In this document: one piece after another, positions 25,955 through 34,644 of the stretch
How positions within the stretch are numbered: position 1 is the first letter of the stretch
Layout: every line of letters begins with the position of its first letter
NCBI RefSeq assembly: GCF_900086725.1
Contig: NZ_LT574836.1
Coordinates: 452,034 to 516,033 of the forward strand
Direction of reading: 5' to 3'
From: Bariatricus massiliensis
Lineage (GTDB): Bacteria; Bacillota; Clostridia; Lachnospirales; Lachnospiraceae
DNA: 64,000 bases
The notes under the pieces: model-generated
The model's database searches: none
Seen by the model: the letters and a program-made list of their open reading frames with translations, nothing else
Told to the model about the DNA's origin: nothing
Program-made: the position numbers and the translations under genes

Positions 25955-26926
25955 GTGAGTGAACAATTGAGAGTATCATCTTCACCACATATTCGTTCCA
26001 GGGCGACCACAAGTAATATTATGCTGTGGGTTGTGATTGCATTATTGCCGGCAACTGCCTTCGGAATCTATAATTTCAGAGATACCCATGCTTGGCTTGT
26101 CGTACTTGTGACGACGCTGACTGCGGTGCTGACGGAATACATATATGAAAAATTAATGAAAAAGCCTGTGACTATTAAGGATTTGAGCGCGGTAGTGACC
26201 GGACTGCTGCTGGCGCTTAACCTGCCGCCAAACGCGCCCTTATGGATGGGAGCTTTGGGAAGTGTTTTTGCCATACTCATCGTGAAGCAGCTCTTTGGCG
26301 GTCTGGGGCAGAATTTCATGAACCCGGCTTTGGGAGCAAGATGTTTTCTCCTGATATCCTTCACCGGAAGAATGACAAGCTTTGTATATGACGGTGTATC
26401 CGGAGCAACACCTCTTGCTGCTATCCGCGCCAATGTGGCAGCGGGAAGCGAGCCACTTGCAGGGGTCAATACTATGGATATGCTGCTGGGGAATATCGGA
26501 GGCACCATAGGGGAGACTTCCGTGATTGCCATTATGATAGGAGCCATCATACTGATTCTTATGGGAATCATTGATCTTCGGATCCCGGGGACTTACATAG
26601 TAACGTTTGCGTTGTTTATCGGTATTTTCGGAGGAACTCTTGACGGAGTCGGATTCTTTAACATCCAGTATATGACGGCAGAAATCTGTGGAGGCGGCTT
26701 AATGCTGGGCGCATGGTTCATGGCGACGGACTATGTGACATCTCCGATCACTAAGAGTGGACAGATTGTGTACGGCGCACTGCTGGGAATATTGACCGGC
26801 ATATTCCGGATGTTCGGCGGATCGGCAGAGGGAGTGTCCTACGCGATTATTTTCAGTAACCTTCTTGTTCCGTTGATTGAAAGAGTAACTCTTCCAAAAC
26901 CATTTGGTAAAGGAGGAGAGAAATAA
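25955..26926 (+). CDS. rnfD: Rnf complex subunit RnfD
   Basis: Integral membrane subunit, 323 residues with about ten hydrophobic segments, starting at GTG. It contains the covalent FMN attachment motif in GVSGATPLAAI, where the threonine is normally flavinylated by ApbE. The conserved GGLGQNFMNPALGAR stretch lies near residue 120. It is 28 bp after rnfC and its stop shares one base with the rnfG start. Confidence 0.96.
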   Translation: MSEQLRVSSSPHIRSRATTSNIMLWVVIALLPATAFGIYNFRDTHAWLVVLVTTLTAVLTEYIYEKLMKKPVTIKDLSAVVTGLLLALNLPPNAPLWMGALGSVFAILIVKQLFGGLGQNFMNPALGARCFLLISFTGRMTSFVYDGVSGATPLAAIRANVAAGSEPLAGVNTMDMLLGNIGGTIGETSVIAIMIGAIILILMGIIDLRIPGTYIVTFALFIGIFGGTLDGVGFFNIQYMTAEICGGGLMLGAWFMATDYVTSPITKSGQIVYGALLGILTGIFRMFGGSAEGVSYAIIFSNLLVPLIERVTLPKPFGKGGEK

Positions 26927-27528
26927 TGAAGAAAATTATAAAAAATACATTGATTCTAACTGTGATCACATTGATTGCGGGTCTGGCGCTGGGGGTAGTA
27001 TACGAGATTACAAAAGCTCCCATTGCTCAGGTTCAGGCAGAGGAGAAGCAGGAGGCCTGCCAGCAGGTGTTCCCGGAAGCAGATGAGTTCGAACTGCAGG
27101 ATATAGACGGGGCAGCCGCGAAGCAGGCTGTCAAAGACATGGGAACCAATGCCACCATCGATGAGGTATATTTTGCGAAGATGGGCGGCAGTGAGGTTGG
27201 ATATGTTATTACTGCCACTGACAAAGACGGATATGGCGGAAATATAAAGATAACTGTCGGAATCATGAAAGACGGTACGGTCAATGGAATTTCTATTCTC
27301 GAAATCAGCGAGACGGCGGGACTGGGCATGCGCGCTACGGAGCCGGAGTTCTACGGACAGTTCCGTGATAAGAAGACAGACAAATTTGCAGTGAATAAGG
27401 ACGGCCAAGAGGGCGAGCAGATTGACGCGCTCAGCGGCGCCACCATCACTTCAAGAGCAGTAACGGGGGCTGTAAATACGGCGCTTGGTTACTATCAGAA
27501 TGCGTTAGGAGGTAGTGGAAATGAGTAA
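26926..27528 (+). CDS. rnfG: Rnf complex subunit RnfG
   Basis: Membrane-anchored extracytoplasmic flavoprotein subunit, 200 residues with one N-terminal membrane segment (TLILTVITLIAGLALGVVY). The flavinylation motif DALSGATITS near residue 168 carries the threonine that receives FMN from ApbE. The FMN-binding domain includes ISETAGLGMRATEPEF. The apbE gene about 6 kb downstream can provide the transferase. It overlaps rnfD by 1 bp and rnfE by 8 bp. Confidence 0.96.
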   Translation: MKKIIKNTLILTVITLIAGLALGVVYEITKAPIAQVQAEEKQEACQQVFPEADEFELQDIDGAAAKQAVKDMGTNATIDEVYFAKMGGSEVGYVITATDKDGYGGNIKITVGIMKDGTVNGISILEISETAGLGMRATEPEFYGQFRDKKTDKFAVNKDGQEGEQIDALSGATITSRAVTGAVNTALGYYQNALGGSGNE

Positions 27529-28222
27529 ATATACCGAACGATTATATAATGGTATTATTAAGGAAAATCCCACCTTCGTTATGATGCTGGGAATGTGTCC
27601 GACCCTCGCGGTCACGACGTCTGCAATCAATGGTATTGGTATGGGGCTATCAACGACAGTGGTACTTGTTCTGTCCAATATGCTGATTTCTATGTTGCGG
27701 AAAATCATTCCCGATTCCGTCAGGATGCCGGCTTTCATCGTTGTGGTAGCGTCCTTCGTAACCATGGTGCAATTCCTTCTGCAAGGTTTTGTGCCGAGTC
27801 TTTACTCATCACTTGGAATCTACATTCCGCTGATTGTAGTAAACTGTATCATTCTGGGCCGTGCGGAGAGCTATGCTTCCAAGAACCCGGTGATGCCTTC
27901 CATTTTTGATGGAATCGGTATGGGGCTTGGGTTTACTTTCGGATTGACTTGTATCGGTGTCGTGAGAGAGCTGATCGGCGCCGGAAAAGTGTTCGGTCTT
28001 CAGATCATGCCGGACGCTTACGAGCCGGTCACAATCTTTATCCTTGCGCCGGGGGCCTTCCTTGTACTGGCGTTTCTTGTGGCTGCCCGCAACAAGATTA
28101 TGAACAACATGGAGAAAAAAGGAAAAGAAGTAGTTAGAGCGAAGGGTTGTGCAGAGGGCGGCTGTGGTTCCTGCTCAGGCTGTGACGGGAAAGTATTTCC
28201 GACAGGTCAGGAAAAAGAATAG
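27521..28222 (+). CDS. rnfE: Rnf complex subunit RnfE with cysteine-rich tail
   Basis: Integral membrane subunit with six hydrophobic segments, 233 residues from the ATG that follows AGGAGG by 7 nt. The conserved NPTFVMMLGMCPTLAVT lies near residue 13; the NNxxLSQFLG-like partner half is in RnfA. After the last segment there is a cytosolic tail of about 30 residues reading GCAEGGCGSCSGCDGKVF with five cysteines in close spacing. Basic RnfE proteins lack such a tail; it could bind a metal or an extra cluster, but that is an inference. Confidence 0.95.
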   Translation: MSKYTERLYNGIIKENPTFVMMLGMCPTLAVTTSAINGIGMGLSTTVVLVLSNMLISMLRKIIPDSVRMPAFIVVVASFVTMVQFLLQGFVPSLYSSLGIYIPLIVVNCIILGRAESYASKNPVMPSIFDGIGMGLGFTFGLTCIGVVRELIGAGKVFGLQIMPDAYEPVTIFILAPGAFLVLAFLVAARNKIMNNMEKKGKEVVRAKGCAEGGCGSCSGCDGKVFPTGQEKE

Positions 28223-28234
28223 GAGGAGTACGAG

Positions 28235-28810
28235 ATGAAAGAATTACTTATTATTGCAGTTGGTTCCGCACTTGTAAATAACGTAGTCCTCAGCCAGTTT
28301 CTTGGAATTTGTCCATTTCTCGGCGTATCGAAAAAGATTGATACTGCCGCAGGTATGGGGGGCGCGGTTGTATTTGTTATTACGATTGCATCATTTTTTA
28401 CCAGCTTGATTTATCAGTTTATATTAGTGCCGACAGGGTTTCAATATCTTCAGACAATCGTGTTTATCCTTGTCATCGCCGCGTTAGTCCAGTTCGTTGA
28501 GATGTTCTTGAAGAAGGTGATGCCTCCTCTTTATAATGCTCTGGGGGTGTACCTTCCCCTGATTACGACAAACTGTGCGGTGCTGGGTGTGGCGCTTACC
28601 AATGTTCAGAAAGAGTACAACGTCCTTGAGGGCGTTGTGAATGGATTTGCCACCGCAATTGGGTTTACGGTTGCCATCGTTATTATGGCAGGTATCCGTG
28701 AAAAAACAGAATACAATGATATCTCCGAGTCGTTTCAGGGAATGCCCATCGTGCTCCTCACCGCAGCACTGATGTCCATCGCGTTCTTTGGCTTCTCAGG
28801 AATTATTTAG
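28235..28810 (+). CDS. rnfA: Rnf complex subunit RnfA
   Basis: Six-segment integral membrane subunit, 191 residues, homologous to RnfE and related to NqrE. The conserved NNVVLSQFLGICPFLGVS (near residue 15) contains a cysteine that helps bind a membrane-buried Fe-S cluster together with RnfE. A second conserved block reads ITTNCAVLGVAL. It starts 12 bp after rnfE behind AGGAGGAG. Confidence 0.97.
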   Translation: MKELLIIAVGSALVNNVVLSQFLGICPFLGVSKKIDTAAGMGGAVVFVITIASFFTSLIYQFILVPTGFQYLQTIVFILVIAALVQFVEMFLKKVMPPLYNALGVYLPLITTNCAVLGVALTNVQKEYNVLEGVVNGFATAIGFTVAIVIMAGIREKTEYNDISESFQGMPIVLLTAALMSIAFFGFSGII

Positions 28811-28825
28811 AAGGAGGACCGGATT

Positions 28826-29617
28826 ATGAGTATAACAGGAATATTGATTGCCGCGCTTATCGTGGGCGGGACCGGTCTGTTCATCGGTGTCTTCCTCGGT
28901 GTGGCGGGCAAGAAGTTCGCAGTGAGAGTGGATGAGACAGAAGCTGCAATTTTAGAAGTTCTGCCAGGAAATAACTGTGGAGGCTGCGGATATGCGGGCT
29001 GTGCAGGTCTTGCGGCAGCAATCGCGCAGGGAAAGGCGATGCCGAACCGTTGCCCGGTAGGCGGAGCGCCTGTGGCGGAGAAGATTGCCGCTATCGTCGG
29101 CACGGAAGCTACGGAATCCATTCGAGTGACCGCCTTTGTAAAGTGTGCCGGAACTTGTGATAAGACAAAGCAGGCCTATGAATATACGGGGGTCGAAGAC
29201 TGTGTGATGGCCAACATGATGCAGAATAACGGTCCCAAGGGCTGTACATACGGCTGTCTTGGATTTGGCAATTGCGTTAAGGCCTGTCCTTTCGACGCAC
29301 TCCATATTATTGACGGAGTCGCGGTCGTCGATGAAGAGGCATGTAAAGCATGTGGAAATTGTACATACGCATGTCCTAAGGGACTGATTGAGATGGTTCC
29401 TTATGAGCAAAAGCACAGAGTACAGTGCAGCTCCAGAGATAAAGGAAAAGATGTGATGAGTGTTTGCTCGGTAGGCTGTATCGGCTGTAAGATGTGTGAA
29501 AAGGTCTGCGAGTTCGACGCTATCAAGGTAGTGGATAATATTGCCCATATCGATGCAGAAAAGTGTACGAATTGTGGAAAGTGTGCGGAAAAATGCCCGA
29601 AAAAAATCATTAAATAG
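28826..29617 (+). CDS. rnfB: Rnf complex subunit RnfB
   Basis: Ferredoxin-accepting subunit, 263 residues. An N-terminal membrane segment is followed by the characteristic cluster motif NCGGCGYAGCAGLA, which ends at NRCP, then several ferredoxin-type 4Fe-4S motifs (CTYGCLGFGNCVKACP, CKACGNCTYACP, CIGCKMCEKVC, CTNCGKCAEKCP). It is the last Rnf gene, followed at 15 bp by a strong terminator. It accepts electrons from reduced ferredoxin. Confidence 0.97.
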   Translation: MSITGILIAALIVGGTGLFIGVFLGVAGKKFAVRVDETEAAILEVLPGNNCGGCGYAGCAGLAAAIAQGKAMPNRCPVGGAPVAEKIAAIVGTEATESIRVTAFVKCAGTCDKTKQAYEYTGVEDCVMANMMQNNGPKGCTYGCLGFGNCVKACPFDALHIIDGVAVVDEEACKACGNCTYACPKGLIEMVPYEQKHRVQCSSRDKGKDVMSVCSVGCIGCKMCEKVCEFDAIKVVDNIAHIDAEKCTNCGKCAEKCPKKIIK

Positions 29618-29631
29618 GCACTGATATAGTT

Positions 29632-29661
29632 GGACGCCCGGTCTTCCGGGCGTCCTTTTAT
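29632..29661 (+). terminator. Terminator of the rnf operon
   Basis: GGACGCCCGG pairs perfectly with CCGGGCGTCC around TCTT, followed by TTTTATT. Confidence 0.93.
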
Positions 29662-29667
29662 TAAATT

Positions 29668-29695
29668 TTGCTGTATAAATATCGTGTATTATGAT
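29668..29695 (+). promoter_or_regulatory. Promoter for the DUF308 gene
   Basis: TTGCTG and TATGAT with a 16-bp spacer. Confidence 0.45.
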
Positions 29696-29744
29696 AAAAT
29701 AGGGTAAAATGATGAAAAACAAGAGATAAAGCGAGGATATGAAG

Positions 29745-30356
29745 ATGTTAAAAGAAATCAAGTGGAGCGCAATTCTGCGGTCGGTTATCTATCTTGTACT
29801 GGGTGCCATACTGATTGTTTTTCCTGACACAACAGCACGGACATTGTGCTATATTGGAGGCGGCGCGGTTGTAGTGATAGGAGTGACCACACTGATTGCC
29901 TATCAATTCAGAGAACTGAAAATAAGATATTATAGAAATGATTTTGTAATTGGCCTGATAGAGGTGCTCCTTGGTCTGTTTTGTATTTATAAGGCAGAAT
30001 TGCTCATAGCGCTTCTTCCCTTTCTGCTTGGCATCTTTGTGGTAATAAGTGGATTCTGTAAATTACAGAATGGGCTGGATGTGAAGAGGATGGGATATGC
30101 CAATTGGTATGTTTTTGTTCTCCTTGCGGCCGTGAATATTGTTTTCGGCATGATTCTGCTCTGGAATCCTTTTACAGCGGCGATCGTAATGTATATTGTG
30201 ATCGGGGCGGGGCTGGTGTTCAGCGGTGCGACGGATTTAGTTCTAACAATTTTAATTTCCAGACAGATTCATCAATTTTTTACCGCAGTGGAAGAACACA
30301 GAGAGGACTCTATTGCTGAAGTATTGGACGACAGTGATGGAGATACGGAGGTTTGA
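29745..30356 (+). CDS. DUF308/HdeD-like membrane protein
   Basis: A 203-residue membrane protein with six hydrophobic segments in two similar halves and an acidic C-terminal tail (EVLDDSDGDTEV). The repeating pattern of glycine-rich segments (VYLVLGAILIVFP, GLIEVLLGLFCIY, NIVFGMILLWNP) fits the DUF308/HdeD family; in enterobacteria HdeD is tied to acid resistance. A start 6 nt upstream is possible but is only 3 nt from the ribosome site. It ends just before the EAL gene, so the two are co-transcribed. Confidence 0.85.
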   Translation: MLKEIKWSAILRSVIYLVLGAILIVFPDTTARTLCYIGGGAVVVIGVTTLIAYQFRELKIRYYRNDFVIGLIEVLLGLFCIYKAELLIALLPFLLGIFVVISGFCKLQNGLDVKRMGYANWYVFVLLAAVNIVFGMILLWNPFTAAIVMYIVIGAGLVFSGATDLVLTILISRQIHQFFTAVEEHREDSIAEVLDDSDGDTEV

Positions 30357-30361
30357 ATTTG

Positions 30362-32314
30362 ATGTTATATTGGCCGCTGCTTACAGAGATTATTGCACTG
30401 CTGCTTGTTTGTGTACTGCTGCTCAGCCTGTCTTCCTATAATAAGCCGATAAACCACTCGCTCAAAATGTACTGGTTCTGTCTTGTTTTTTCAGGCTTAT
30501 CCATTATTCTAAATATTGTCTGTACTATTCTGCTGGGTTATCCGGGACAGGTTCCTTTAGTGGTAAATTTGGTTGCAAATTCCATATACTTTTTGCTTGT
30601 GGTCGTGCTCTGTTCTACAATTGCCATGTACATATTTGAAAAAATGCTGGAGCATGTCTACGAACAATATTGTATTACCCGTGTAAGGATAATGCTGGCA
30701 TCATCGACCAGTATTTATGCATTGCTTGTAGCTGTGAATCTAAAATCGGGTATTCTATTCTGGTTCGATCAGGACGGACAATACCATCGTGGAATTCTCA
30801 ATTGGTCAGGTTATGCAATCATGGCGGTTGAGATGGCGTTTTTAGTATATTGTTTTATGCGCCACCATTCTAGCGTGGCGAAGGAAATGAAGCATGCACT
30901 GAAGATAATCCTTCCGCTTTCGACAGCGCTTATGATTATTCAGGTGATAGAAAAGCGGCTTCTGTTAAATGGAACGATAGCGGCACTTGTGGACATTGTT
31001 TTGTTCATCAGCTTTTTTAGTTACCGCAGAGAAGAGGATAGTGTGACGGGAATTGGAAACAGAGATGGATTTTTCTCTGAGCTGTCGCTGAGGCTTGCGG
31101 GAAAGCAGAGATTTCAAATACTGCTTTTATTTACAAGGGATTTTGCGTCTATCAATCAGCGGTACGGTTACCAGACGGGCAACGAATTTCTCTATTCTAT
31201 CGCTTTATGGATTGAGAACAATTTTAAAGAAGCCGTAGCGTTTCGTTATATTGGGGTAACATTTGCAGTGATTCTTCCCTACCCGGATGAAGGGCAGAAA
31301 GATATCTTTGTGTACAAGCTGGAAGAAAGAGCAAAGGGGCCGTGGGTAGTGGGAAAGAGCAGCGCGGTGCTGACACCGGCTGTCGCCAGCTATGTTTATG
31401 ATGGAGAAAATCTGGAAGAAGACCAGATAATGGAGATTCTGGACTATATGTTATCTATTCTGAAGCGCTCAGGGAAAAAATATGTAGAATACGATGAAAG
31501 AGCTGCTGTTGATTTTTACCGAAGAAGAAGAACGATGGATTGTCTGAGAAGGGCTATTCAGGAGCAGTTGTTTGAAGTGTGGTATCAGCCGGTATACGCT
31601 CCTGACAGGGGGAAATTTGTTTCTGCGGAGGCCCTGGTACGTCTCAGGGACGACAAGGGGAGAATGATATCGCCGGGCAGGTTCATCCCTGTCGCGGAAG
31701 AAATGGGAAATGTGGGCGAGGTGTTCTGGCAGGTTCTTGCACAGGTCTGCTGCTTTATCAGTAACCATAAGCAGATACCAATCGATACTATTTCCGTGAA
31801 TATTTCTTTAGAGCAATTTGAAGATTCACATTTGCCGGAAAAAATACGGACAGTGTTGGAAATGTGGAATGTTGAACCGGAAAAATTAAGGCTGGAAATC
31901 ACAGAGCGGGCAATTGCAGGTGATGCATATCAATCAAGAGAAATTATCAGAATCATGGAAGAGGACGGGTTCCGTTTCTATTTAGACGATTTTGGAACCG
32001 GATACTCTAATTTTGCCACGCTGGCCCAATATCATTTTGAGTGTATTAAACTGGATAAAAGCTTGATTGGCATAGTAGATTCAGACCAGAAGGGATATAA
32101 CATGGTACGTGGCCTGATACGCCTGATTCATGAATTGGGTATCAAGGTGATAGCAGAGGGGACTGAGACGAAGGAGCAGGTAGAAAAGCTTTTGGAACTT
32201 GGAGCGGATAAGATTCAAGGATTTTATTATGCAAAGCCCATGGATGGGGAAGAGCTCAGTGAGCTGTTAGTCAGAGATATTGAGGTATGTAATATTAAAG
32301 AAGAGGTTACGTAA
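30362..32314 (+). CDS. Membrane-bound EAL-domain c-di-GMP phosphodiesterase
   Basis: A 650-residue protein expected to degrade cyclic di-GMP. Residues 1-220 form six or seven membrane segments of unknown sensor type. A GGDEF-like domain follows (about 225-380) but its active-site motif is degenerate (RYIGVTFAV), so it is unlikely to make c-di-GMP. The C-terminal EAL domain is intact: EALVRL, NISLEQF, LEITER, LDDFGTGYSN, LDKSLI and IAEGTETKEQ, ending IQGFYYAKPM. The start is the ATG 10 nt after GGAGG. Confidence 0.94.
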   Translation: MLYWPLLTEIIALLLVCVLLLSLSSYNKPINHSLKMYWFCLVFSGLSIILNIVCTILLGYPGQVPLVVNLVANSIYFLLVVVLCSTIAMYIFEKMLEHVYEQYCITRVRIMLASSTSIYALLVAVNLKSGILFWFDQDGQYHRGILNWSGYAIMAVEMAFLVYCFMRHHSSVAKEMKHALKIILPLSTALMIIQVIEKRLLLNGTIAALVDIVLFISFFSYRREEDSVTGIGNRDGFFSELSLRLAGKQRFQILLLFTRDFASINQRYGYQTGNEFLYSIALWIENNFKEAVAFRYIGVTFAVILPYPDEGQKDIFVYKLEERAKGPWVVGKSSAVLTPAVASYVYDGENLEEDQIMEILDYMLSILKRSGKKYVEYDERAAVDFYRRRRTMDCLRRAIQEQLFEVWYQPVYAPDRGKFVSAEALVRLRDDKGRMISPGRFIPVAEEMGNVGEVFWQVLAQVCCFISNHKQIPIDTISVNISLEQFEDSHLPEKIRTVLEMWNVEPEKLRLEITERAIAGDAYQSREIIRIMEEDGFRFYLDDFGTGYSNFATLAQYHFECIKLDKSLIGIVDSDQKGYNMVRGLIRLIHELGIKVIAEGTETKEQVEKLLELGADKIQGFYYAKPMDGEELSELLVRDIEVCNIKEEVT

Positions 32315-32331
32315 AAGAAGGAGGCGCAGGT

Positions 32332-32790
32332 TTGCGGAGAGGAATACGACAGATTGTGGAGGAGACATGGCTGCTGCTCTGGAAGGATATCCGGGATTTT
32401 TGGATTGGAGGGGCCGTGTTTGCAGGGTATTTCCTGATTGGCAGACTTTTCTTGTACAGCCTTTGCCCTATGGTGACGCTGACGGGTTTCCCTTGTCCTG
32501 CCTGTGGAATGACAAGAGCGGTTCTGGCAATATTGAAAGGTGATTTTGCCGCTGCATGGCATCTTCATCCTTTTTCCTATGCGTTTCTCTTTCTGGTATT
32601 GCTCTTTGCCGTCAGAAGATATATTCTGAAAAAGGATGTGAAGTGCCTTATTAAATACGCGGCGGCAGGAATGGCCGCGCTTATTCTATTTTATATTTAC
32701 CGTATGATACGCTATTTTCCCGGAGAGCCGCCCATGACTTATTACTATGGCAGCCTCGGATACCGGATATTTTCGGTTGTTTTTCACTAA
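32332..32790 (+). CDS. DUF2752 membrane protein
   Basis: A 152-residue membrane protein starting at TTG behind AAGGAGG. The hallmark of DUF2752 is present in GFPCPACGMTRAVLAIL near residue 52, with two cysteines in a CPxCGMTR motif and a histidine-rich AAWHLHPFSY stretch. Three or four hydrophobic segments. The function of the family is not known; it may bind a metal through the CxxC. It follows the EAL gene by 17 bp. Confidence 0.87.
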   Translation: MRRGIRQIVEETWLLLWKDIRDFWIGGAVFAGYFLIGRLFLYSLCPMVTLTGFPCPACGMTRAVLAILKGDFAAAWHLHPFSYAFLFLVLLFAVRRYILKKDVKCLIKYAAAGMAALILFYIYRMIRYFPGEPPMTYYYGSLGYRIFSVVFH

Positions 32791-32805
32791 GCATTATGTT
32801 ATGAT
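32777..32805 (+). promoter_or_regulatory. Promoter for the low-complexity membrane protein
   Basis: TTGTTT and TATGAT with a 17-bp spacer; it overlaps the end of the DUF2752 gene. Confidence 0.5.
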
Positions 32806-32841
32806 AAATGGAAATAAGGGCATAACACAGGAGGAGCAGAC

Positions 32842-33462
32842 ATGGATAATAACTATGAAAACAATACGCCGGATACGGTTGAAGATGTAAAGCCGGAAAC
32901 AACTTATACAGACCCTAATGCCGGTGCTACCTATACTTATGGCTCGGTTCCGAAGCCAAATGATAATGCAGAAAAGGAAGACCCCGCTCAAGCGGAAGAA
33001 AAAGCGTATGCCGCAGGGAACTCCGAAGCTGATAGTGCGTCGGCAGATGCCGGGTACCGGCAGCCGGAGGAACGGAGCGCACAGACAGGTACCGGTTATT
33101 ATCAGCCAGGACAAAATTACAGCCAGCCCAATAATGGGTATCAGCAGAATTATCAACACAATAACTACAGTGCCAATTACAACAGTGGCTACAATAATAA
33201 TTACCAGAATATACAGGCGGACGGAATGGACACTTCGCCGCTTTCTATGGGCGAATGGTTGCTCACGCTTTTAGCGGCGCTCATCCCCTGTGCCGGCCTG
33301 ATTCTATATTGTATTTGGGCATTCGGTAAGACAGGTAACATCCATAGAAGGAACTTCTGCCGTGCATCTTTGATTTTGCAGGCCATTTCCATAGTGCTTT
33401 CCATAGTATTTGTGATTTTTATTGCAGTTGCAGGTGTCAGCAGCTACTCTTATTACTATTAA
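32842..33462 (+). CDS. Low-complexity membrane protein, Tyr/Asn/Gln-rich
   Basis: A 206-residue protein. The first 130 residues are hydrophilic and disordered-looking, acidic at first, then strongly enriched in Tyr, Asn, Gln and Gly (NYSQPNNGYQQNYQHNNYS). The last 75 residues carry two hydrophobic segments separated by a short conserved-looking loop (FGKTGNIHRRNFCRASL), ending in SYSYYY. Proteins with this plan, often annotated simply as membrane or zinc-ribbon proteins, are common in Lachnospiraceae; no function is known. It begins at an AGGAGGAG site. Confidence 0.85.
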   Translation: MDNNYENNTPDTVEDVKPETTYTDPNAGATYTYGSVPKPNDNAEKEDPAQAEEKAYAAGNSEADSASADAGYRQPEERSAQTGTGYYQPGQNYSQPNNGYQQNYQHNNYSANYNSGYNNNYQNIQADGMDTSPLSMGEWLLTLLAALIPCAGLILYCIWAFGKTGNIHRRNFCRASLILQAISIVLSIVFVIFIAVAGVSSYSYYY

Positions 33463-33467
33463 AATAT

Positions 33468-33510
33468 AGACAGAAAAGCATCCGCTTCATCGGCGGATGC
33501 TTTTCTGTCT
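33468..33510. terminator. Bidirectional terminator
   Basis: An 18-bp perfect stem (AGACAGAAAAGCATCCGC with its complement) around a 7-nt loop; it lies between convergent genes and has A- and T-rich portions in both arms. Confidence 0.88.
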
Positions 33511-33519
33511 GTTGCGATT

Positions 33520-34497
33520 CTATTTTTTAAAACCGCTTGTATAATGAAGTTTGTAATCATCGGTGATGAATACGGCCTCGACACCGGAGATTTTGTTGAT
33601 AAGCTCCATCCCCTTCTTTCGCCCCAGAATAAAACAGGTGGTGCTCAAACCGTCTGCGTCTGCGGAAGAGCCGGCTACGATTGTGACGCCAAGGAGATTG
33701 TTCTCACAGGGATAGCCCGTAGCGGGATTCAAAATATGATGGTAGATTTTATCGTCTACCTTAAAATAACGCTGATAAATGCCGGAAGAGACAACGGACT
33801 TATCCTTTATTTTAACGGAAGTAATCGGAGTCCCTTGTTCCGCAAAAGGCTTTTGGATTCCAATATTGAAGCTATCGCCACCCGGCTTGCCGCCTATGGC
33901 GAGGACGTTGCCGCCCAAATCGATGATCGCGCTTGTCACTCCCTGCTGTTTCATAAAAGACTTGAGCTTATCTGCAATGTATCCCTTTGCCACGCCTCCC
34001 AGATCGATCTGGGCAGCCGGATCAGTGAGCTGGACTTGGTTGCCGTTCACCACGACTGTATGATAATTTACATGGCTTTTAGCCTCTGCGATTGCGGCCG
34101 GATCAGGGACAGTGCCTGCATTTTCCTTGAAATTCCAAACATCATCGAGCGGGGCCACGGTTATATCAAAACTTCCCTCGGAGAGCTCACAGTATTTGAG
34201 CCCAAGATTGATCAGCTCTACGGTGTCAGGCGACAATTCAACGGCCTGTCCTCCAGCGTGATTGAGCTGATATATTTCGCTGCCTTCCAGAGTACGGCTG
34301 AAGCGGCTTTCGTAGTCTTTACATTTTTCGATGCAGGCGTTGAGGACATCTTCTGCATCTTTGTCATATATTTTGATTGTAATTACCGTGTCGAAAAAGG
34401 TGGCCGTTCTGGAAACCGGGGTGTCGGAGACAGAAGAGCAGCCGGATAGAAGAAGCAGTGCGGGTAACAGGACTCCTAGTAATCTGAATTTTTTCAT
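33520..34497 (-). CDS. apbE: FAD:protein FMN transferase lipoprotein
   Basis: Transfers FMN from FAD to a threonine in target flavoproteins, 325 residues from the ATG 7 nt after a GGAGG. The signal ends in the lipobox LSGCSS, so it is a membrane-anchored lipoprotein acting outside the cell membrane, where RnfG is exposed. Typical ApbE motifs are TFFDTVITIKIY, YESRFSRTLEGSEIYQLN, IDLGGVAKGYIADKL, AIIDLGGNVLAIG and HHILNPATGYP. RnfG and RnfD in this window both carry its target motif. Confidence 0.95.
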   Translation of the reverse strand: MKKFRLLGVLLPALLLLSGCSSVSDTPVSRTATFFDTVITIKIYDKDAEDVLNACIEKCKDYESRFSRTLEGSEIYQLNHAGGQAVELSPDTVELINLGLKYCELSEGSFDITVAPLDDVWNFKENAGTVPDPAAIAEAKSHVNYHTVVVNGNQVQLTDPAAQIDLGGVAKGYIADKLKSFMKQQGVTSAIIDLGGNVLAIGGKPGGDSFNIGIQKPFAEQGTPITSVKIKDKSVVSSGIYQRYFKVDDKIYHHILNPATGYPCENNLLGVTIVAGSSADADGLSTTCFILGRKKGMELINKISGVEAVFITDDYKLHYTSGFKK

Positions 34498-34533
34498 AGA
34501 TTCCTCCAAAATGTCGTTTTATATATCTTCTAT

Positions 34534-34562
34534 ATTATACGTGGGCACATTAGAAAAATCAA
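34534..34562 (-). promoter_or_regulatory. Promoter for apbE
   Basis: On the minus strand, TTGATT and a perfect TATAAT with a 17-bp spacer. Confidence 0.7.
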
Positions 34563-34593
34563 GGCATGATAAGAAAACTAATCGAACGTTTGG

Positions 34594-34622
34594 TTGCATT
34601 TGCCAAATCATTGTGCTAGAAT
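34594..34622 (+). promoter_or_regulatory. Promoter of the NusG-II/Gx/ruvAB group
   Basis: TTGCAT and TAGAAT with a 17-bp spacer, divergent from the apbE promoter. Confidence 0.6.
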
Positions 34623-34644
34623 AGAACGAAGAGAGGGTAAGGGT

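Noticed and set aside
28952..29761. Minus-strand open frame of about 270 codons over rnfB
   Set aside because: Antisense to the cysteine-rich rnfB and crosses its terminator; no supporting signals.
33544..34449. Long plus-strand open frame of about 300 codons opposite apbE
   Set aside because: It is the complement of a well-supported apbE gene, has no ribosome site and no recognisable motifs.
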